Numbered from the stretch's first letter, positions 1 to 15,269 are shown. The stretch: DNA of 64,000 nt from Pseudoalteromonas denitrificans DSM 6059 (GCF_900112265.1 NZ_FOLO01000024.1:1-64000); one strand, 5' to 3'. Translations and numbers: made by a program. The notes: generated by a model not told the origin, from the letters alone.

Positions 1-22
1 CTTATTTTAGAAGATTTATATT

Positions 23-1000
23 ATGCCTGCTGCCGATTTTGAAATGAATGAAATTCATTGGATGATGGATATGTTTAATACCATTGACGTTGGGTTAGTG
101 GTTTTAGATCGAAAATATAATATCTGTGTTTGGAATGGTTTTATGGAAAACCATTCAGGTTTATTACCCAGCGCAGTAAAAGATAAAGATGTTTTTGACT
201 TATTTCCAAGCATAGATGAAAAATGGTTTCGAAGTAAAGCAGAAGCTGTTTTTGTATTAAAAAATCGCTCATTTACCATTTGGGAACAGCAACCTTATAT
301 ATTTAAGTTTAAAAACTATCGCCCAATCACAGGTAAAGCCGATCATATGTATCAGAATGCGACCTTTATACCTCTAACAAATACATTAGGTGAAGTAGGG
401 CATTTATGTATTATTTTATATGATGTTACTGATGAAGCTGTCAATAAGCTAGAATTAGAGCTTGCCAATAAAAAATTAGCAGAATTAAGTCGTATAGATA
501 AATTAACCGGTTTATATAATCGTGGTTTTTGGGAAGAAAGTTTACATAAAGAATTTAAACGTATTAATAGAAATAATAATGAAAGTTGTTTATTAATGTT
601 TGATATCGATCATTTCAAATATGTGAATGATAATTTCGGGCATGCGGGTGGAGATGCAGCAATTCGCCATATTGCTGATGTATTAAAAAAGACACTGCGA
701 GAGTCAGATATTGCTGGGCGGTATGGTGGTGAAGAGTTTGCAGTTACTTTGGTGGATACAGATGTTGAAGGTGCTGTTATTTTTGCGGAACGTTTGCGTA
801 AGATTATTGAGAGCTCGACTATTTTTTATGAAGAAAGTGAAATTAAGATAAAAGTGAGCTTAGGTATTGCTAAGCTAGATACACATTTTGCTAAACATGA
901 AGATTGGATTGTCGCAGCTGATAGTGCATTGTATTGCTCTAAAGAAAATGGTCGCAATCAAGTTAATGTCTATAAAAAAGAAAATAATAACCCCGAATAA
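23..1000 (+). CDS. PAS-GGDEF diguanylate cyclase
   Basis: Predicted to make cyclic di-GMP from two GTP, in the cytoplasm. A PAS-like sensor region covers about residues 12-135, followed by a short helical linker and a GGDEF domain (about 160-318). The active-site motif GGEEF is intact at residues 235-239. An RESD sequence at 226-229 sits exactly five residues upstream, which is the spacing of the RxxD inhibitory (I) site, so product inhibition is likely. No membrane segment is visible, so the input is probably a cytosolic ligand or partner. The frame is closed by a TAG at 8-10 and ATG 23 is the first start after it, with a weak AGAAG upstream. That TAG may also end a gene lying before the window. 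The ligand cannot be predicted. Confidence 0.9.
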   Translation: MPAADFEMNEIHWMMDMFNTIDVGLVVLDRKYNICVWNGFMENHSGLLPSAVKDKDVFDLFPSIDEKWFRSKAEAVFVLKNRSFTIWEQQPYIFKFKNYRPITGKADHMYQNATFIPLTNTLGEVGHLCIILYDVTDEAVNKLELELANKKLAELSRIDKLTGLYNRGFWEESLHKEFKRINRNNNESCLLMFDIDHFKYVNDNFGHAGGDAAIRHIADVLKKTLRESDIAGRYGGEEFAVTLVDTDVEGAVIFAERLRKIIESSTIFYEESEIKIKVSLGIAKLDTHFAKHEDWIVAADSALYCSKENGRNQVNVYKKENNNPE

Positions 1001-1012
1001 TATCGGGGTTTT
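991..1012 (+). terminator. Rho-independent terminator of the diguanylate cyclase gene
   Basis: A 6-bp stem (CCCCGA/TCGGGG) with a 6-nt loop is followed by four T. The left arm overlaps the stop codon of the preceding gene. Confidence 0.75.
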
Positions 1013-1073
1013 CTGAAAAACCATCTGATTTTTTGATCTTAATGCTTACATTATAAAAGCTGTAATAGATAAG

Positions 1074-2636
1074 CTAAATGGCTCCTTGATCATCCTCATC
1101 TATGGGGCATTGTGCTATATCTGAAACAACGCCGGTGGAAGAAATTGACTCTAACTTTACTTTAAATCCCCATAATCTATGTAAATGTCTTATGACCTCT
1201 TCTTTAGAGTCTGCTAAAGGAATGTCGTTATGTGGTATGTATCTAAGTGTTAGTGAGCGATCACCTTTTAAGTTCACGTCATATACCTGAATATTAGGCT
1301 CTAAGTTACTTAGGTTATATTGAGCTGATAAGGTTTGACGTATATCTTGGTATCCTTGTTTATCATGAATTGCACTAATATTTAAATAACTTTGTTTTTC
1401 ATCATCTAAAATTGAAAAAAGTTTAAACTCCCTGATGAGTTTAGGTGATAAATACTGACTTATAAAACTTTCATCTTTAAAGTTACGCATTGCAAAATGT
1501 AAGGTATCTAGCCAGTTACTACCTGCAATATCTGGGAACCACTCTTTATCTTCATCTGTTGGGTTTTCACACATTCTGCGTATATCAACCATCATATTGA
1601 ATCCTAAAGCATAGGGGTTTATTCCTGAATAATAATTACTATGATAAGGGGGTTGATAAACAACATTAGTATGGCTTTGTAGTACTTCAAGCATAAAGGC
1701 ATCTGTCACTTTACCTTCATCATATAAGTGGTTCAGTATTGTATAATGCCAAAAAGTTGCCCAGCCTTCATTCATGACCTGAGTTTGTTTTTGAGGATAA
1801 AAATACTGTGAAATTTTTCTTACTATGCGAATTATTTCTCGCTGCCAGGGTTCAAGAAGGGGTGCATGTTTTTCAATAAAATAAAGTATATTTTCCTGTG
1901 GTTCAGCTGGAAAACGCAGAGTATCTTGTTTTGCTTCTTGTTGCTGTTGCGGAATCGTTTTCCAAAGCTCATTAACTTGAGATTGCAGATAATCAGCACG
2001 CTGCTCTTGTCTTTTTTGCTCTTCATATAATGAAATTGACTGAGGGCGTTTATAGCGATCTACGCCATAATTCATCAATGCATGGCAAGAATCAAGGAGT
2101 GACTCTACTTGAACTAAGCCATGTTTTTGTTCGCAATTTGCAATATAGTTTTTAGCAAAAACAAGATAATCAATGATTGAACTAGCATCTGTCCAAGTTT
2201 TAAATAAATAATTGCTTTTAAAAAAAGAGTTGTGGCCATAGCAAGCATGAGCAATTACTAGCGCTTGCATAGGTAGGGTATTTTCTTCCATTAAATATGA
2301 AATACAGGGTTCAGAATTAATTACAATTTCGTAGGCTAAACCCATTTGACCGCGTTTGTAGCTTTGTTCAGTTTGTATAAATTTTTTACCAAATGACCAG
2401 TGGCTATATCCGATAGGCATACCAATACTAGAATATGCATCCATCATTTGCTCGGCTGCAATGACTTCTATTTGATTTGGATAAGTGTCCAATCGATAAT
2501 GCTTGGCAACCCGAGCAATGTTTGTTTGATACTGCCCAAGAAGCTCAAATGTCCAGTCTGGCCCATCACTTAATCTATTATTTGATTTATCAGTTAATTT
2601 ATTTTCAGGCTTATCAATTATGCTATCTTCTGTCAT
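1074..2636 (-). CDS. ycgB: SpoVR/YcgB family protein
   Basis: A 520-residue SpoVR-family protein, close to the 510 residues of E. coli YcgB. Conserved stretches are easy to see, including HACYGHNSFFK, NEGWATFWHY and a YQPPYHSNYYSGINPYALGF block. The biochemical activity of the family is unsettled; in enterobacteria the gene accompanies yeaGH in stationary-phase and nitrogen-starvation responses. It is the last gene of the minus-strand run PrkA-YeaH-SpoVR, about 135 bp after yeaH. I place the start at ATG 2636, preceded by AAAGGAAA at good spacing, rather than at the in-frame TTG 30 bases upstream. No terminator is seen before the convergent diguanylate cyclase gene other than that gene's own hairpin. 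Confidence 0.92.
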   Translation of the reverse strand: MTEDSIIDKPENKLTDKSNNRLSDGPDWTFELLGQYQTNIARVAKHYRLDTYPNQIEVIAAEQMMDAYSSIGMPIGYSHWSFGKKFIQTEQSYKRGQMGLAYEIVINSEPCISYLMEENTLPMQALVIAHACYGHNSFFKSNYLFKTWTDASSIIDYLVFAKNYIANCEQKHGLVQVESLLDSCHALMNYGVDRYKRPQSISLYEEQKRQEQRADYLQSQVNELWKTIPQQQQEAKQDTLRFPAEPQENILYFIEKHAPLLEPWQREIIRIVRKISQYFYPQKQTQVMNEGWATFWHYTILNHLYDEGKVTDAFMLEVLQSHTNVVYQPPYHSNYYSGINPYALGFNMMVDIRRMCENPTDEDKEWFPDIAGSNWLDTLHFAMRNFKDESFISQYLSPKLIREFKLFSILDDEKQSYLNISAIHDKQGYQDIRQTLSAQYNLSNLEPNIQVYDVNLKGDRSLTLRYIPHNDIPLADSKEEVIRHLHRLWGFKVKLESISSTGVVSDIAQCPIDEDDQGAI

Positions 2637-2771
2637 ATTGAATTTCCTTTTAAAATACGGAACCAAAATTGAAGGTAAATAAATTTAAAAACAACCATGT
2701 TATTTAATTTTTTATTAGGTTCGTTAAATACTTTATTGTTTAGCATATTGACCCCTTAATTATTATTTTAG

Positions 2772-4046
2772 TTAAGCTTTCTGGCTATTTTTTTTGAAAA
2801 GCTCTCTAAAAATAGGGTAAATATCTTCCACAGAGCGAATATGTTGGATTGCAAAGTTATCAAAAGTCTGTGTTATTTTTTCATACTCACGCCATAAACT
2901 TTGATGAGCTCGGTTTGTAATTTCAATGTAAGAATAATATCTTACTTTAGGTAAAATATTATTAAGTAATAAATCAGTGCAGTTGGGGGAGTCATCAGCC
3001 CAGTTATCACCGTCCGAAGCTTGAGCAGCATATATATTCCACTGAGTTGGGTCATACCGTTTAGCTACAATTTCATCCATGAGTTTCAAAGCACTTGATA
3101 CAATTGTGCCACCGGTTTCTTGAGAGTAAAAAAATTCTTGCTCATCAACTTCTTTTGCTTGTGTATGATGTCGAATATATACAACTTCAATATCTTTATA
3201 TGTTCTGGTTAAAAACATATAGAGTAAAATATAGAACCTTTTTGCCATTTCTTTTGTTGCTTGATCCATAGAACCAGATACATCCATTAAACAAAACATT
3301 ACGGCTTTACTGGTTGGTTTTGGCCTAAGCTCATAATTACGGAACCTTAAATCAAATGAATCAATAAAAGGGACTTTTTTGATTTTTGCTTTAAGTTCTT
3401 CAATTTCTTTAAGCAAAAGCTTTATAGCGGCTAAATCAGGTTCAATATTTTGCTCAAGTTCTACTAATGAAGCTTCTAAAGCCTTTAGTTTTCTTTTTTT
3501 TCCAGCTGACATTGCAATGCGACGAGCCAGTGAACCTTGAAGAGAGCGGACTATGTCAATATTCGTAGGCACACCGTCAGAGCAAAAACCAGCCCTATGA
3601 GTTTCCATTTCCATTAATTTATCTAGCTGTGTTTTTTGCAAGTTAGGAAGTTCTAAATCTTCAAATAACAAATCTAAATATTCATCTTTAGAAATTGAAA
3701 AGACAAAATCATCTTCGCCTTCACCTTTATCGCTGGCTTCACCTTCTCCGCTACCAGATCCTTGACCACCTAGAGGGCGTTTTATTTTATCTCCTTTGGT
3801 AAATTGATCGTTTCCTGGATGAACTGTATTTCTGGTACCACCTTTTCCTTGATGAAAATTAGGTTCACCGATATCTTTGCTGGGAATAGATACACTTTCT
3901 CCTTGATCAATATCTGTCACACTACGTTTATTTATTGCATCTGATACTGCTTTTTTTATTTGTTGTTTGTAACGGCGAATAAATCTTTGTCTATTCACCG
4001 TACTTTTATTTTTGCCATTTAATCGGCGATCTATAAAGTGGGCCAT
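2772..4046 (-). CDS. yeaH: YeaH/YhbH family protein (DUF444), VWA domain
   Basis: A 424-residue member of the YeaH/YhbH family. The basic N-terminus ([15 protein letters not shown]) and a Gly/Lys-rich, low-complexity section near residues 75-110 are typical. The C-terminal half is a von Willebrand A-like domain with a MIDAS motif DVSGS at residues 255-259. It is encoded 22 bp downstream of prkA and upstream of spoVR, an arrangement conserved in many proteobacteria. By family knowledge it works with the PrkA kinase in stress and nutrient-limitation responses; its direct partner is not shown by the sequence. Confidence 0.93.
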   Translation of the reverse strand: MAHFIDRRLNGKNKSTVNRQRFIRRYKQQIKKAVSDAINKRSVTDIDQGESVSIPSKDIGEPNFHQGKGGTRNTVHPGNDQFTKGDKIKRPLGGQGSGSGEGEASDKGEGEDDFVFSISKDEYLDLLFEDLELPNLQKTQLDKLMEMETHRAGFCSDGVPTNIDIVRSLQGSLARRIAMSAGKKRKLKALEASLVELEQNIEPDLAAIKLLLKEIEELKAKIKKVPFIDSFDLRFRNYELRPKPTSKAVMFCLMDVSGSMDQATKEMAKRFYILLYMFLTRTYKDIEVVYIRHHTQAKEVDEQEFFYSQETGGTIVSSALKLMDEIVAKRYDPTQWNIYAAQASDGDNWADDSPNCTDLLLNNILPKVRYYSYIEITNRAHQSLWREYEKITQTFDNFAIQHIRSVEDIYPIFRELFKKNSQKA

Positions 4047-4068
4047 ATATTTCCCCCTTTGATTAAAA

Positions 4069-5991
4069 TTACTGCGACTTACGTACGCGTAAGTACCATT
4101 CAGATAATAGTCTTACTTGTTTTTGGGTATAACCTTTTTCAACCATGCGATTTACAAAGTCTTGATGTTTTTTCTGATCATCACCTGATGTTTTTGCATT
4201 AAATGAAATAACAGGTAATAAATCCTCGGTATTAGAGAACATTTTTTTCTCAATTACTGTTCTTAATTTTTCGTAACTTGTCCAAGTTGGGTTTTTACCA
4301 TTATTGTGCGCTTTAGCCCTTAGTACAAAATTAACGATTTCATTTCTGAAATCTTTAGGGTTGGAAATTCCAGCTGGTTTTTCAATTTTTTCAAGTTCTG
4401 CATTTAATGCAGCTCTATCAAATAATTGGCCAGTATCCGGATCTCTATATTCTTGATCTTGAATCCAAAAATCTGCATAAGTGACATATCTATCAAATAT
4501 ATTTTGTCCGTACTCTGAATATGATTCTAAATAAGCTGTTTGAATTTCTTTACCAATAAACTCGACATACTTTGGAGTTAGGAACCCTTTTAAAAACTCA
4601 AGGTAGTGCTCTTGAAGATCTTGAGCAAATTGCTCCCGCTCAATTTGTTGTTCTAATACATAAAACAAATGAACCGGGTTGGCTGCTACTTCGGTATGAT
4701 CAAAATTAAATACTCGTGATAATATTTTAAAAGCGAATCGAGTTGAAAGCCCTTGCATACCTTCATCAACACCCGCATAGTCTCTATACTCTTGATAAGA
4801 TTTAGCTTTAGGGTCTGTATCTTTTAAAGTTTCACCATCATATACACGCATTTTTGAATAAATACTTGAATTTTCGGGCTCTTTTAAGCGAGATAAAACA
4901 CTAAACTGCGCTAATGTTTCAAGCGTACCTGGCGCACATTGTGACGTTTTTAGTTCACTGCTTTGAATTAACTTCTCATAAATTTTTATTTCTTCTGATA
5001 CACGTAAGCAATAAGGAACTTTTACAATATAAACACGATCTAAGAATGCTTCATTATTCTTGTTATTTCTAAATGTTTGCCATTCAGATTCATTTGAGTG
5101 AGCTAATATTATTCCTGTAAAGGGTAATGCCGACAGCCCTTCAGTACCGTTGTAGTTGCCCTCTTGTGTTGCAGTTAATAAAGGATGCAATACTTTAATA
5201 GGTGCCTTGAACATTTCAACAAATTCCATTAAACCTTGATTCGCGCGACATAAAGCGCCAGAAAAGGCGTATGCATCAGGATCATTTTGTGCAAAATGTT
5301 CTAATTGTCTAATATCTACTTTACCAACTAAAGCACTGATATCTTGATTGTTTTCATCACCTGGTTCCGTTTTAGCTATGGCAACTTGATCTAAAATTGA
5401 AGGATAACGTTTTACAACTTTAAATTGACTTATATCACCATTAAATTCATGTAAACGTTTTGCAGCCCAAGGTGAAATAATTGTTTTTAAATATCTTTGA
5501 TTAATGCCGTATTCTTTTTCTAACAGCTCACCATCTTCTAAAGAATCGAATAAGGATAAGGGGTGATCATTTACAGGAGAGCCTTTAATGCAATATATTG
5601 GCATTTTCTGCATCAAAAATTTTAGTTTCTCTGCTAATGATGATTTACCACCACCTACAGGGCCAAGTAAATACAGAACCTGTTTGCATTCTTCAAGACC
5701 TTGCGCTGCATGTTTTAAATAAGAAACGATTTGTTCAATCGCTTCTTCCATACCATAAAATTCATTAAAGGCGGGATAACGAGCAATTACTCGGTTCGAG
5801 AAAATGCGACTTAGTGTAGGATCTTGAGAAGTATCAACCATTTCAGGGTCACCGATTGCTAATAAAAGGCGTTCTGAAGCACTCGCATAGGCTGACTTAT
5901 CATTTCGACAAATTTCTAAAAATTCAGAAATTGTATATTCTTCTTCTTTGGCCGCTTCATATCTGGCCTGGTAGTGATCAAATATTGTCAT
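4069..5991 (-). CDS. prkA: PrkA/YeaG serine protein kinase with AAA+ domain
   Basis: A 640-residue protein matching E. coli YeaG along its whole length. An N-terminal AAA+-like domain carries a Walker A motif GPVGGGKS at residues 110-117; a C-terminal kinase-like region follows. It is the first gene of the minus-strand operon with yeaH and spoVR. The start is ATG 5991, preceded by GGAGG five bases away; the in-frame TTG at 6003 is part of that ribosome-binding site. In Bacillus and E. coli the family phosphorylates Ser/Thr of target proteins and is induced by starvation or stress. The 200-bp upstream region shows no clear operator. Confidence 0.95.
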   Translation of the reverse strand: MTIFDHYQARYEAAKEEEYTISEFLEICRNDKSAYASASERLLLAIGDPEMVDTSQDPTLSRIFSNRVIARYPAFNEFYGMEEAIEQIVSYLKHAAQGLEECKQVLYLLGPVGGGKSSLAEKLKFLMQKMPIYCIKGSPVNDHPLSLFDSLEDGELLEKEYGINQRYLKTIISPWAAKRLHEFNGDISQFKVVKRYPSILDQVAIAKTEPGDENNQDISALVGKVDIRQLEHFAQNDPDAYAFSGALCRANQGLMEFVEMFKAPIKVLHPLLTATQEGNYNGTEGLSALPFTGIILAHSNESEWQTFRNNKNNEAFLDRVYIVKVPYCLRVSEEIKIYEKLIQSSELKTSQCAPGTLETLAQFSVLSRLKEPENSSIYSKMRVYDGETLKDTDPKAKSYQEYRDYAGVDEGMQGLSTRFAFKILSRVFNFDHTEVAANPVHLFYVLEQQIEREQFAQDLQEHYLEFLKGFLTPKYVEFIGKEIQTAYLESYSEYGQNIFDRYVTYADFWIQDQEYRDPDTGQLFDRAALNAELEKIEKPAGISNPKDFRNEIVNFVLRAKAHNNGKNPTWTSYEKLRTVIEKKMFSNTEDLLPVISFNAKTSGDDQKKHQDFVNRMVEKGYTQKQVRLLSEWYLRVRKSQ

Positions 5992-6160
5992 ATGGACCTC
6001 CAATCAGTATCACAAAAACATTGTTAAAATGAATCGCTGTATTTTAAGCTTAGTCGCAGTTATGAAATAAAGTGAAGATTTTTAAAGAAAAATTTTACTA
6101 TTGAATTGTAATTGTTGATGTTTTTGCAATAAAGGCTTGTTCATTGATAGATGTGGAAAT

Positions 6161-6186
6161 AAAAAAAGCACTCAATGAGTGCTTTT
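6161..6186 (-). terminator. Terminator of sodB
   Basis: On the minus strand an AGCACTC stem with a 3-nt loop is followed by seven T. It lies 17 bp beyond the sodB stop. Confidence 0.8.
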
Positions 6187-6202
6187 CATCTTTGATTTGA
6201 AA

Positions 6203-6784
6203 TTATGCAAAGTTCTTATTTGCAAATTCCCAGTTCACTAATGACCAGAAACCTTTCAGGTAATCAGGACGAACATTACGGTAATCTATGTAATATGCAT
6301 GCTCCCATAAATCAACTGTTAAAATTGGTGTAAGGCTTTCATCAGTTAACGGTGTTGCCGCATTTGAAGTGTTCACGATATCAAGAGAGCCATCAGCAAG
6401 TTTAACTAACCAAGTCCAGCTTGAACCAAAATTGTTAACTGCTTTATCATTTAATGCAGCTTTAAATTCTTCAAAAGAACCCCACTTTGCATTTATTGCA
6501 TCAGCAATTGCACCAGTTGGTTCTCCACCTGCATTTGGTGCTAGTGAGTTCCAGTAAAAAGTATGGTTCCAGATCTGTGCTGCGTTATTAAAAACACCAC
6601 CTTCAGAAGAGCATACAATTTCTTCTAAAGTTTTGTTTGCAACATCAGTACCTTCTATTAAACCATTTAATTTTACGACATAAGTATTATGATGTTTTCC
6701 GTGATGAAACTCTAAAGTCTCTTTTGAAATATGAGGTTCAAGTGCATCGATTGCATAAGGTAGTGACGGTAATTGAAATGCCAT
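6203..6784 (-). CDS. sodB: Iron superoxide dismutase
   Basis: Converts superoxide to oxygen and hydrogen peroxide in the cytoplasm. It has 193 residues, the normal Fe-SOD length. Metal ligands are visible: His27, His74 (in [11 protein letters not shown]) and the [11 protein letters not shown] block supplying the last Asp and His. Gln70 in AAQIWNH is the N-terminal-half Gln typical of iron rather than manganese enzymes. No signal peptide is present. It is transcribed divergently from grxD, and the shared 160-bp intergenic region contains two dyads (6838-6863 and 6865-6891) that may control one or both genes. Confidence 0.97.
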   Translation of the reverse strand: MAFQLPSLPYAIDALEPHISKETLEFHHGKHHNTYVVKLNGLIEGTDVANKTLEEIVCSSEGGVFNNAAQIWNHTFYWNSLAPNAGGEPTGAIADAINAKWGSFEEFKAALNDKAVNNFGSSWTWLVKLADGSLDIVNTSNAATPLTDESLTPILTVDLWEHAYYIDYRNVRPDYLKGFWSLVNWEFANKNFA

Positions 6785-6837
6785 TTTTTATTTCTCCATG
6801 GGCTTTTGTTAAGTACAACGGTTAATAATGTGGTAAT

Positions 6838-6863
6838 ATACCTGAGTATTTTACTCAAGTTTT
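6838..6863. promoter_or_regulatory. IscR-type-I-like dyad between sodB and grxD
   Basis: The stretch begins ATACCTGAGTATTTTACTCA and continues AGTTTT. It resembles the type-I IscR site consensus of gammaproteobacteria (ATASYYGACTRWWWYAGTC...), differing by a symmetrical C/G swap in each half. Its position between an Fe enzyme and a monothiol glutaredoxin with Fe-S functions is what would be expected. Assignment to IscR is inference. Confidence 0.4.
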
Positions 6864-6864
6864 A

Positions 6865-6891
6865 CTAAACAGCAATATTATTGTTGTTTAG
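6865..6891. promoter_or_regulatory. 27-bp inverted repeat between sodB and grxD
   Basis: Two 13-base arms (CTAAACAgCAATA and TATTGtTGTTTAG, one mismatch, shown in lower case) flank a single central T at 6878. It lacks a T-run and sits mid-way between two divergent starts, so it looks like an operator rather than a terminator. I do not recognise the regulator. Confidence 0.55.
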
Positions 6892-6944
6892 ATTAAATTA
6901 CTTATATATTTTCTGTAGCCAATTATGGCGTTTTGAGGTTGTAG

Positions 6945-7289
6945 ATGGAAACCATTGATAAAATTAAACAACAAATTTCTGAAAATCCAATAATTCTTTA
7001 TATGAAAGGTTCACCAAAATTACCAAATTGTGGCTTTTCATCTCAGGCAACCCAAGCTTTAATGGCTTGTGGTGAGCAATTTGCCTATGTAGATATTTTG
7101 CTAAACCCTGATATAAGAGCTGAATTACCAGCTTATGCAGATTGGCCTACTTTTCCACAATTATGGGTTGAGGGTGAATTAGTTGGCGGGTGTGACATTA
7201 TCATGGAAATGTTTCAAAAAGGTGAACTTCAACCTTTAATAACTGAAACAGCTGCAAAGTATAAAACAGAAGATGACTCAGCAGAGTAA
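6945..7289 (+). CDS. grxD: Monothiol glutaredoxin Grx4
   Basis: A 114-residue monothiol glutaredoxin with the CGFS active site at residues 29-32, and the WPTFPQLW and GGCDI glutathione-binding segments. By family knowledge it binds and transfers a [2Fe-2S] cluster, often with BolA proteins, rather than acting as a thiol reductase. The start ATG follows GAGGTTGTAG. It is divergent from sodB, suggesting linked iron/oxidative-stress control, and ends in its own terminator. Confidence 0.96.
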   Translation: METIDKIKQQISENPIILYMKGSPKLPNCGFSSQATQALMACGEQFAYVDILLNPDIRAELPAYADWPTFPQLWVEGELVGGCDIIMEMFQKGELQPLITETAAKYKTEDDSAE

Positions 7290-7316
7290 TATTTCAGGCG
7301 TCAATATACTTTATAG

Positions 7317-7341
7317 AAAGCGAGCTTAGCTCGCTTTTTTT
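7317..7341 (+). terminator. Terminator of grxD
   Basis: A 9-bp stem (AAAGCGAGC/GCTCGCTTT) with a TTA loop, continuing into a run of T. It ends directly before an ATG at 7342 that opens the frame of the next gene. Confidence 0.85.
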
Positions 7342-7404
7342 ATGTCTGAAATTTGTTTACTATACTACTCATTACAGAATTTAGCACAGCCATGCTGCAA
7401 AGAA

Positions 7405-8298
7405 ATGAGTCAAAAATATTACCTTATATTATTGTTTTTTGTTTTCGCAATCCAAGCGCGTGATGTGAATGTGCAATACAAAATAAATGAACATGTATAT
7501 AAAGTAATAGGAAATGAAAAAAAAGGTCTTTATATATTTAATAAAGGAGCGACGAAGCAGGTTAAACTTGTCACATTAAACTGGCCTCCTTATATATCTG
7601 AACATATGTGTGGGCAAGGTTGGGTGCAGCAACTGGCAATTTCTCTTTTAAGTCATAGAGGTTACCAAGTCCAAGTACAATTTTTACCTTGGGCAAGGGC
7701 GGTGAGAAATACAGAACTTGGCAATGTAGATATATTATATCCTGAATATTTTATAGAACAACTTGCTCAGAGTGATGTGACCCCCAATACGACTAGAAAC
7801 CAACATTTGATTTTATCAGATCCCTTTCTTGGTGGAACGATTGGCTTTATTAAGCGTAAAGGTGAAAAAGATAAGTACCAAGGTCAATTTGAGAACTTAA
7901 AGAATGTGAAAATCGGCGTTGTAAGAGGGTACCAAAATACACCTGAATTTGACTCCCTTTTAGATCAAAACTATTTCACGAGGCAACTTGCCAGAGATGA
8001 TTTGCAGAATGTACGGTTATTATTAGCTAAAAGAGTTGACCTTATTATTGGTGATCCTCTTGTGATTAAGCACACAATTTTAAGCTCTCAATTAAGTGAC
8101 GCCATCAAAAAAAGCATGCTTGAAAGTATAGAAACTGTTTTACCTCTCATTCAATATAAGCCTTTACACTTTGCTATTTCAAAAAAAGTACCGTATTGGA
8201 AAATTTTATTACAAGATATAAACCATGCTTTAAAAGAATTTGAGAAAAAGGGTGTAATTACTTATATCAAAAATCAAGCCAAAAACTGTTTAAACTAA
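7405..8298 (+). CDS. Periplasmic solute-binding protein (SBP family 3-like)
   Basis: A 297-residue exported protein of the amino-acid-type solute-binding fold. Residues 1-18 (MSQKYYLILLFFVFAIQA) form a signal peptide. The mature part has the VTLNWPPYISEHMCGQGW opening, then LPWARAVRNTELGNVDILYPEY and VKIGVVRGYQNTPEF, typical of stand-alone family 3 proteins common in Alteromonadales. I chose ATG 7405 because it places the signal peptide at the N-terminus; the upstream in-frame ATG 7342 touches the grxD terminator. No permease or ATPase gene is adjacent, so it may be an orphan sensor or binding protein. Ligand unknown. Confidence 0.75.
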   Translation: MSQKYYLILLFFVFAIQARDVNVQYKINEHVYKVIGNEKKGLYIFNKGATKQVKLVTLNWPPYISEHMCGQGWVQQLAISLLSHRGYQVQVQFLPWARAVRNTELGNVDILYPEYFIEQLAQSDVTPNTTRNQHLILSDPFLGGTIGFIKRKGEKDKYQGQFENLKNVKIGVVRGYQNTPEFDSLLDQNYFTRQLARDDLQNVRLLLAKRVDLIIGDPLVIKHTILSSQLSDAIKKSMLESIETVLPLIQYKPLHFAISKKVPYWKILLQDINHALKEFEKKGVITYIKNQAKNCLN

Positions 8299-8377
8299 CC
8301 CTCTATTTGCCTATTTCTGTCTATAAATTCAATTCATTTTTAATTAAAAACCTTAAAAAGGTTAATTGGTATTACCA

Positions 8378-8391
8378 TGAATAGTTATTCA
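8378..8391. promoter_or_regulatory. ArgR-type box, distal, upstream of gltB
   Basis: TGAATAGTTATTCA matches the ARG box core TGAATnnnnATTCA exactly. It lies about 300 bp upstream of gltB. In E. coli gltBDF is a member of the ArgR regulon (established knowledge). Confidence 0.55.
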
Positions 8392-8405
8392 GCGTTTCTA
8401 TGCTT

Positions 8406-8423
8406 TACGTTTACGTAAACGTA
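8406..8423. promoter_or_regulatory. 18-bp perfect palindrome upstream of gltB
   Basis: TACGTTTACGTAAACGTA reads identically on both strands. It resembles, as I remember it, the operator of LiuR, the MerR-family regulator of branched-chain amino acid degradation in Alteromonadales, which has been linked to gltBD. The assignment is from memory and not verified. Confidence 0.5.
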
Positions 8424-8458
8424 TTTGCATTGTTTTTTGTATTTACATTTTTAACAAT

Positions 8459-8474
8459 ATGACACCAGTGTCAT
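8459..8474. promoter_or_regulatory. Inverted repeat ATGACAC-CA-GTGTCAT upstream of gltB
   Basis: Two perfect 7-base arms with a 2-base spacer in the gltB upstream region. It has no T-run and is operator-like. Regulator not recognised. Confidence 0.4.
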
Positions 8475-8540
8475 GAATTTTTAGCAGGTGTTTTTCCGTG
8501 ATTTATGCGAAATGTTAATTTTAATGTGTATTTGTACATT

Positions 8541-8574
8541 GTGGGAAATATTCAGTTTAATGAATAGCTATTCA
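8541..8574. promoter_or_regulatory. Proximal ArgR box pair upstream of gltB
   Basis: TGAATAGCTATTCA at 8561-8574 is a perfect, fully palindromic ARG box core. A degenerate partner with an intact ATTCA half-site at 8550-8554 precedes it with 20 bp between core starts, the period of tandem ARG boxes. The pair lies just upstream of a candidate -35. Confidence 0.6.
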
Positions 8575-8582
8575 AAAAAGAA

Positions 8583-8611
8583 TTGACTAAGAGTGATTAA
8601 ATGGTTAATTT
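8583..8611 (+). promoter_or_regulatory. Candidate gltB promoter
   Basis: TTGACT at 8583-8588 and TAATTT at 8606-8611, with 17 bp between them. The -10 is weak. It starts 9 bp after the proximal ArgR box, so ArgR binding could interfere with polymerase. Confidence 0.35.
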
Positions 8612-8694
8612 TACTCACTACTAGGGTTCATTACTTTTAAAACTGAGCACGTCGCATTTTCAAGCTCTGGTGATAGCAAGGGAGAGGTTCATAC

Positions 8695-14578
<5,884 letters not shown>

Positions 14579-14593
14579 ATTTGTTAACAAATA

Positions 14594-14623
14594 AAAAAAG
14601 GCTTGATTTATCAAGCCTTTTTT
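14594..14623. terminator. Bidirectional terminator after gltD
   Basis: A GGCTTGA/TCAAGCC stem with a 4-nt loop, flanked by A and T runs on the two sides. It serves gltD and the convergent minus-strand gene. Confidence 0.9.
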
Positions 14624-14641
14624 AGTGTCAAAATTAGAGGG

Positions 14642-15175
14642 TTAGTCTTTTTCTAATTCATTTTCTGGTGTTAATAAAGGGTCTTCTGCAGCCTCATCTT
14701 CAATAACTAAATCTGGTGTTTTAAGAGTTACAATTAATGCGGGCATTATTTGTGTGTAAAATTCATTATGATAATCGCGAGCGCTAGTTGGTAATTCTTG
14801 GATAAAATCTAAAATTTTATTTGCAATCGTTTCTTTGTCATTGGAAATATTCGCTTTTGCTAATTCACTGTTTAACGTATTAATTAAATTTTCTAAAGTA
14901 GATTCAAGGATTAATAAATTATCTTCGTTGTGTGCTTGAACAACAAAGAAATTTCCCGCAATGGCTTGCAAGTTTTGACCATGTTTTGGTCTTAAAATTT
15001 TAGCTTCTATAAATTGTGATATTTGAGTTTTAAAATGTGAAATAGCGTGATTTTGTCTTTCAGTAAAATTTTGCTTTTTAAGTAAAATGGCTTTTTTCTT
15101 ATTACTTTCAATGGTTAAGAAAACACCTAAAAGTGTAATTAATAAAATAATGGTGAAAAATACTACGTAAGTCAT
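14642..15175 (-). CDS. Membrane-anchored protein of unknown function
   Basis: A 177-residue protein not recognised as any named family. Residues 3-23 form a single hydrophobic segment followed by a Lys-rich stretch (NKKKAILLKKQN), so it is probably an N-in anchor or uncleaved signal with its bulk on one face of the membrane. The rest is predicted helical and ends in a very acidic tail (about 156-177). It lies about 94 bp downstream of nadK on the same strand, with no terminator seen between them, so co-transcription is possible. Confidence 0.65.
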   Translation of the reverse strand: MTYVVFFTIILLITLLGVFLTIESNKKKAILLKKQNFTERQNHAISHFKTQISQFIEAKILRPKHGQNLQAIAGNFFVVQAHNEDNLLILESTLENLINTLNSELAKANISNDKETIANKILDFIQELPTSARDYHNEFYTQIMPALIVTLKTPDLVIEDEAAEDPLLTPENELEKD

Positions 15176-15269
15176 AAATATTCCGTATAAAATAAACTGT
15201 GCTTCAATAAGGGAGCACTTCTTCTTGTTAAAAATCTAATTATAATTATATAAACAGAGTGTGAATGAA

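Noticed and set aside
6161..6186. AGCACTC...GAGTGCT arms resemble a CIRCE element
   Set aside because: The spacer is 3 bases instead of 9, and the hairpin is followed by a T-run just after sodB, so it is a terminator.
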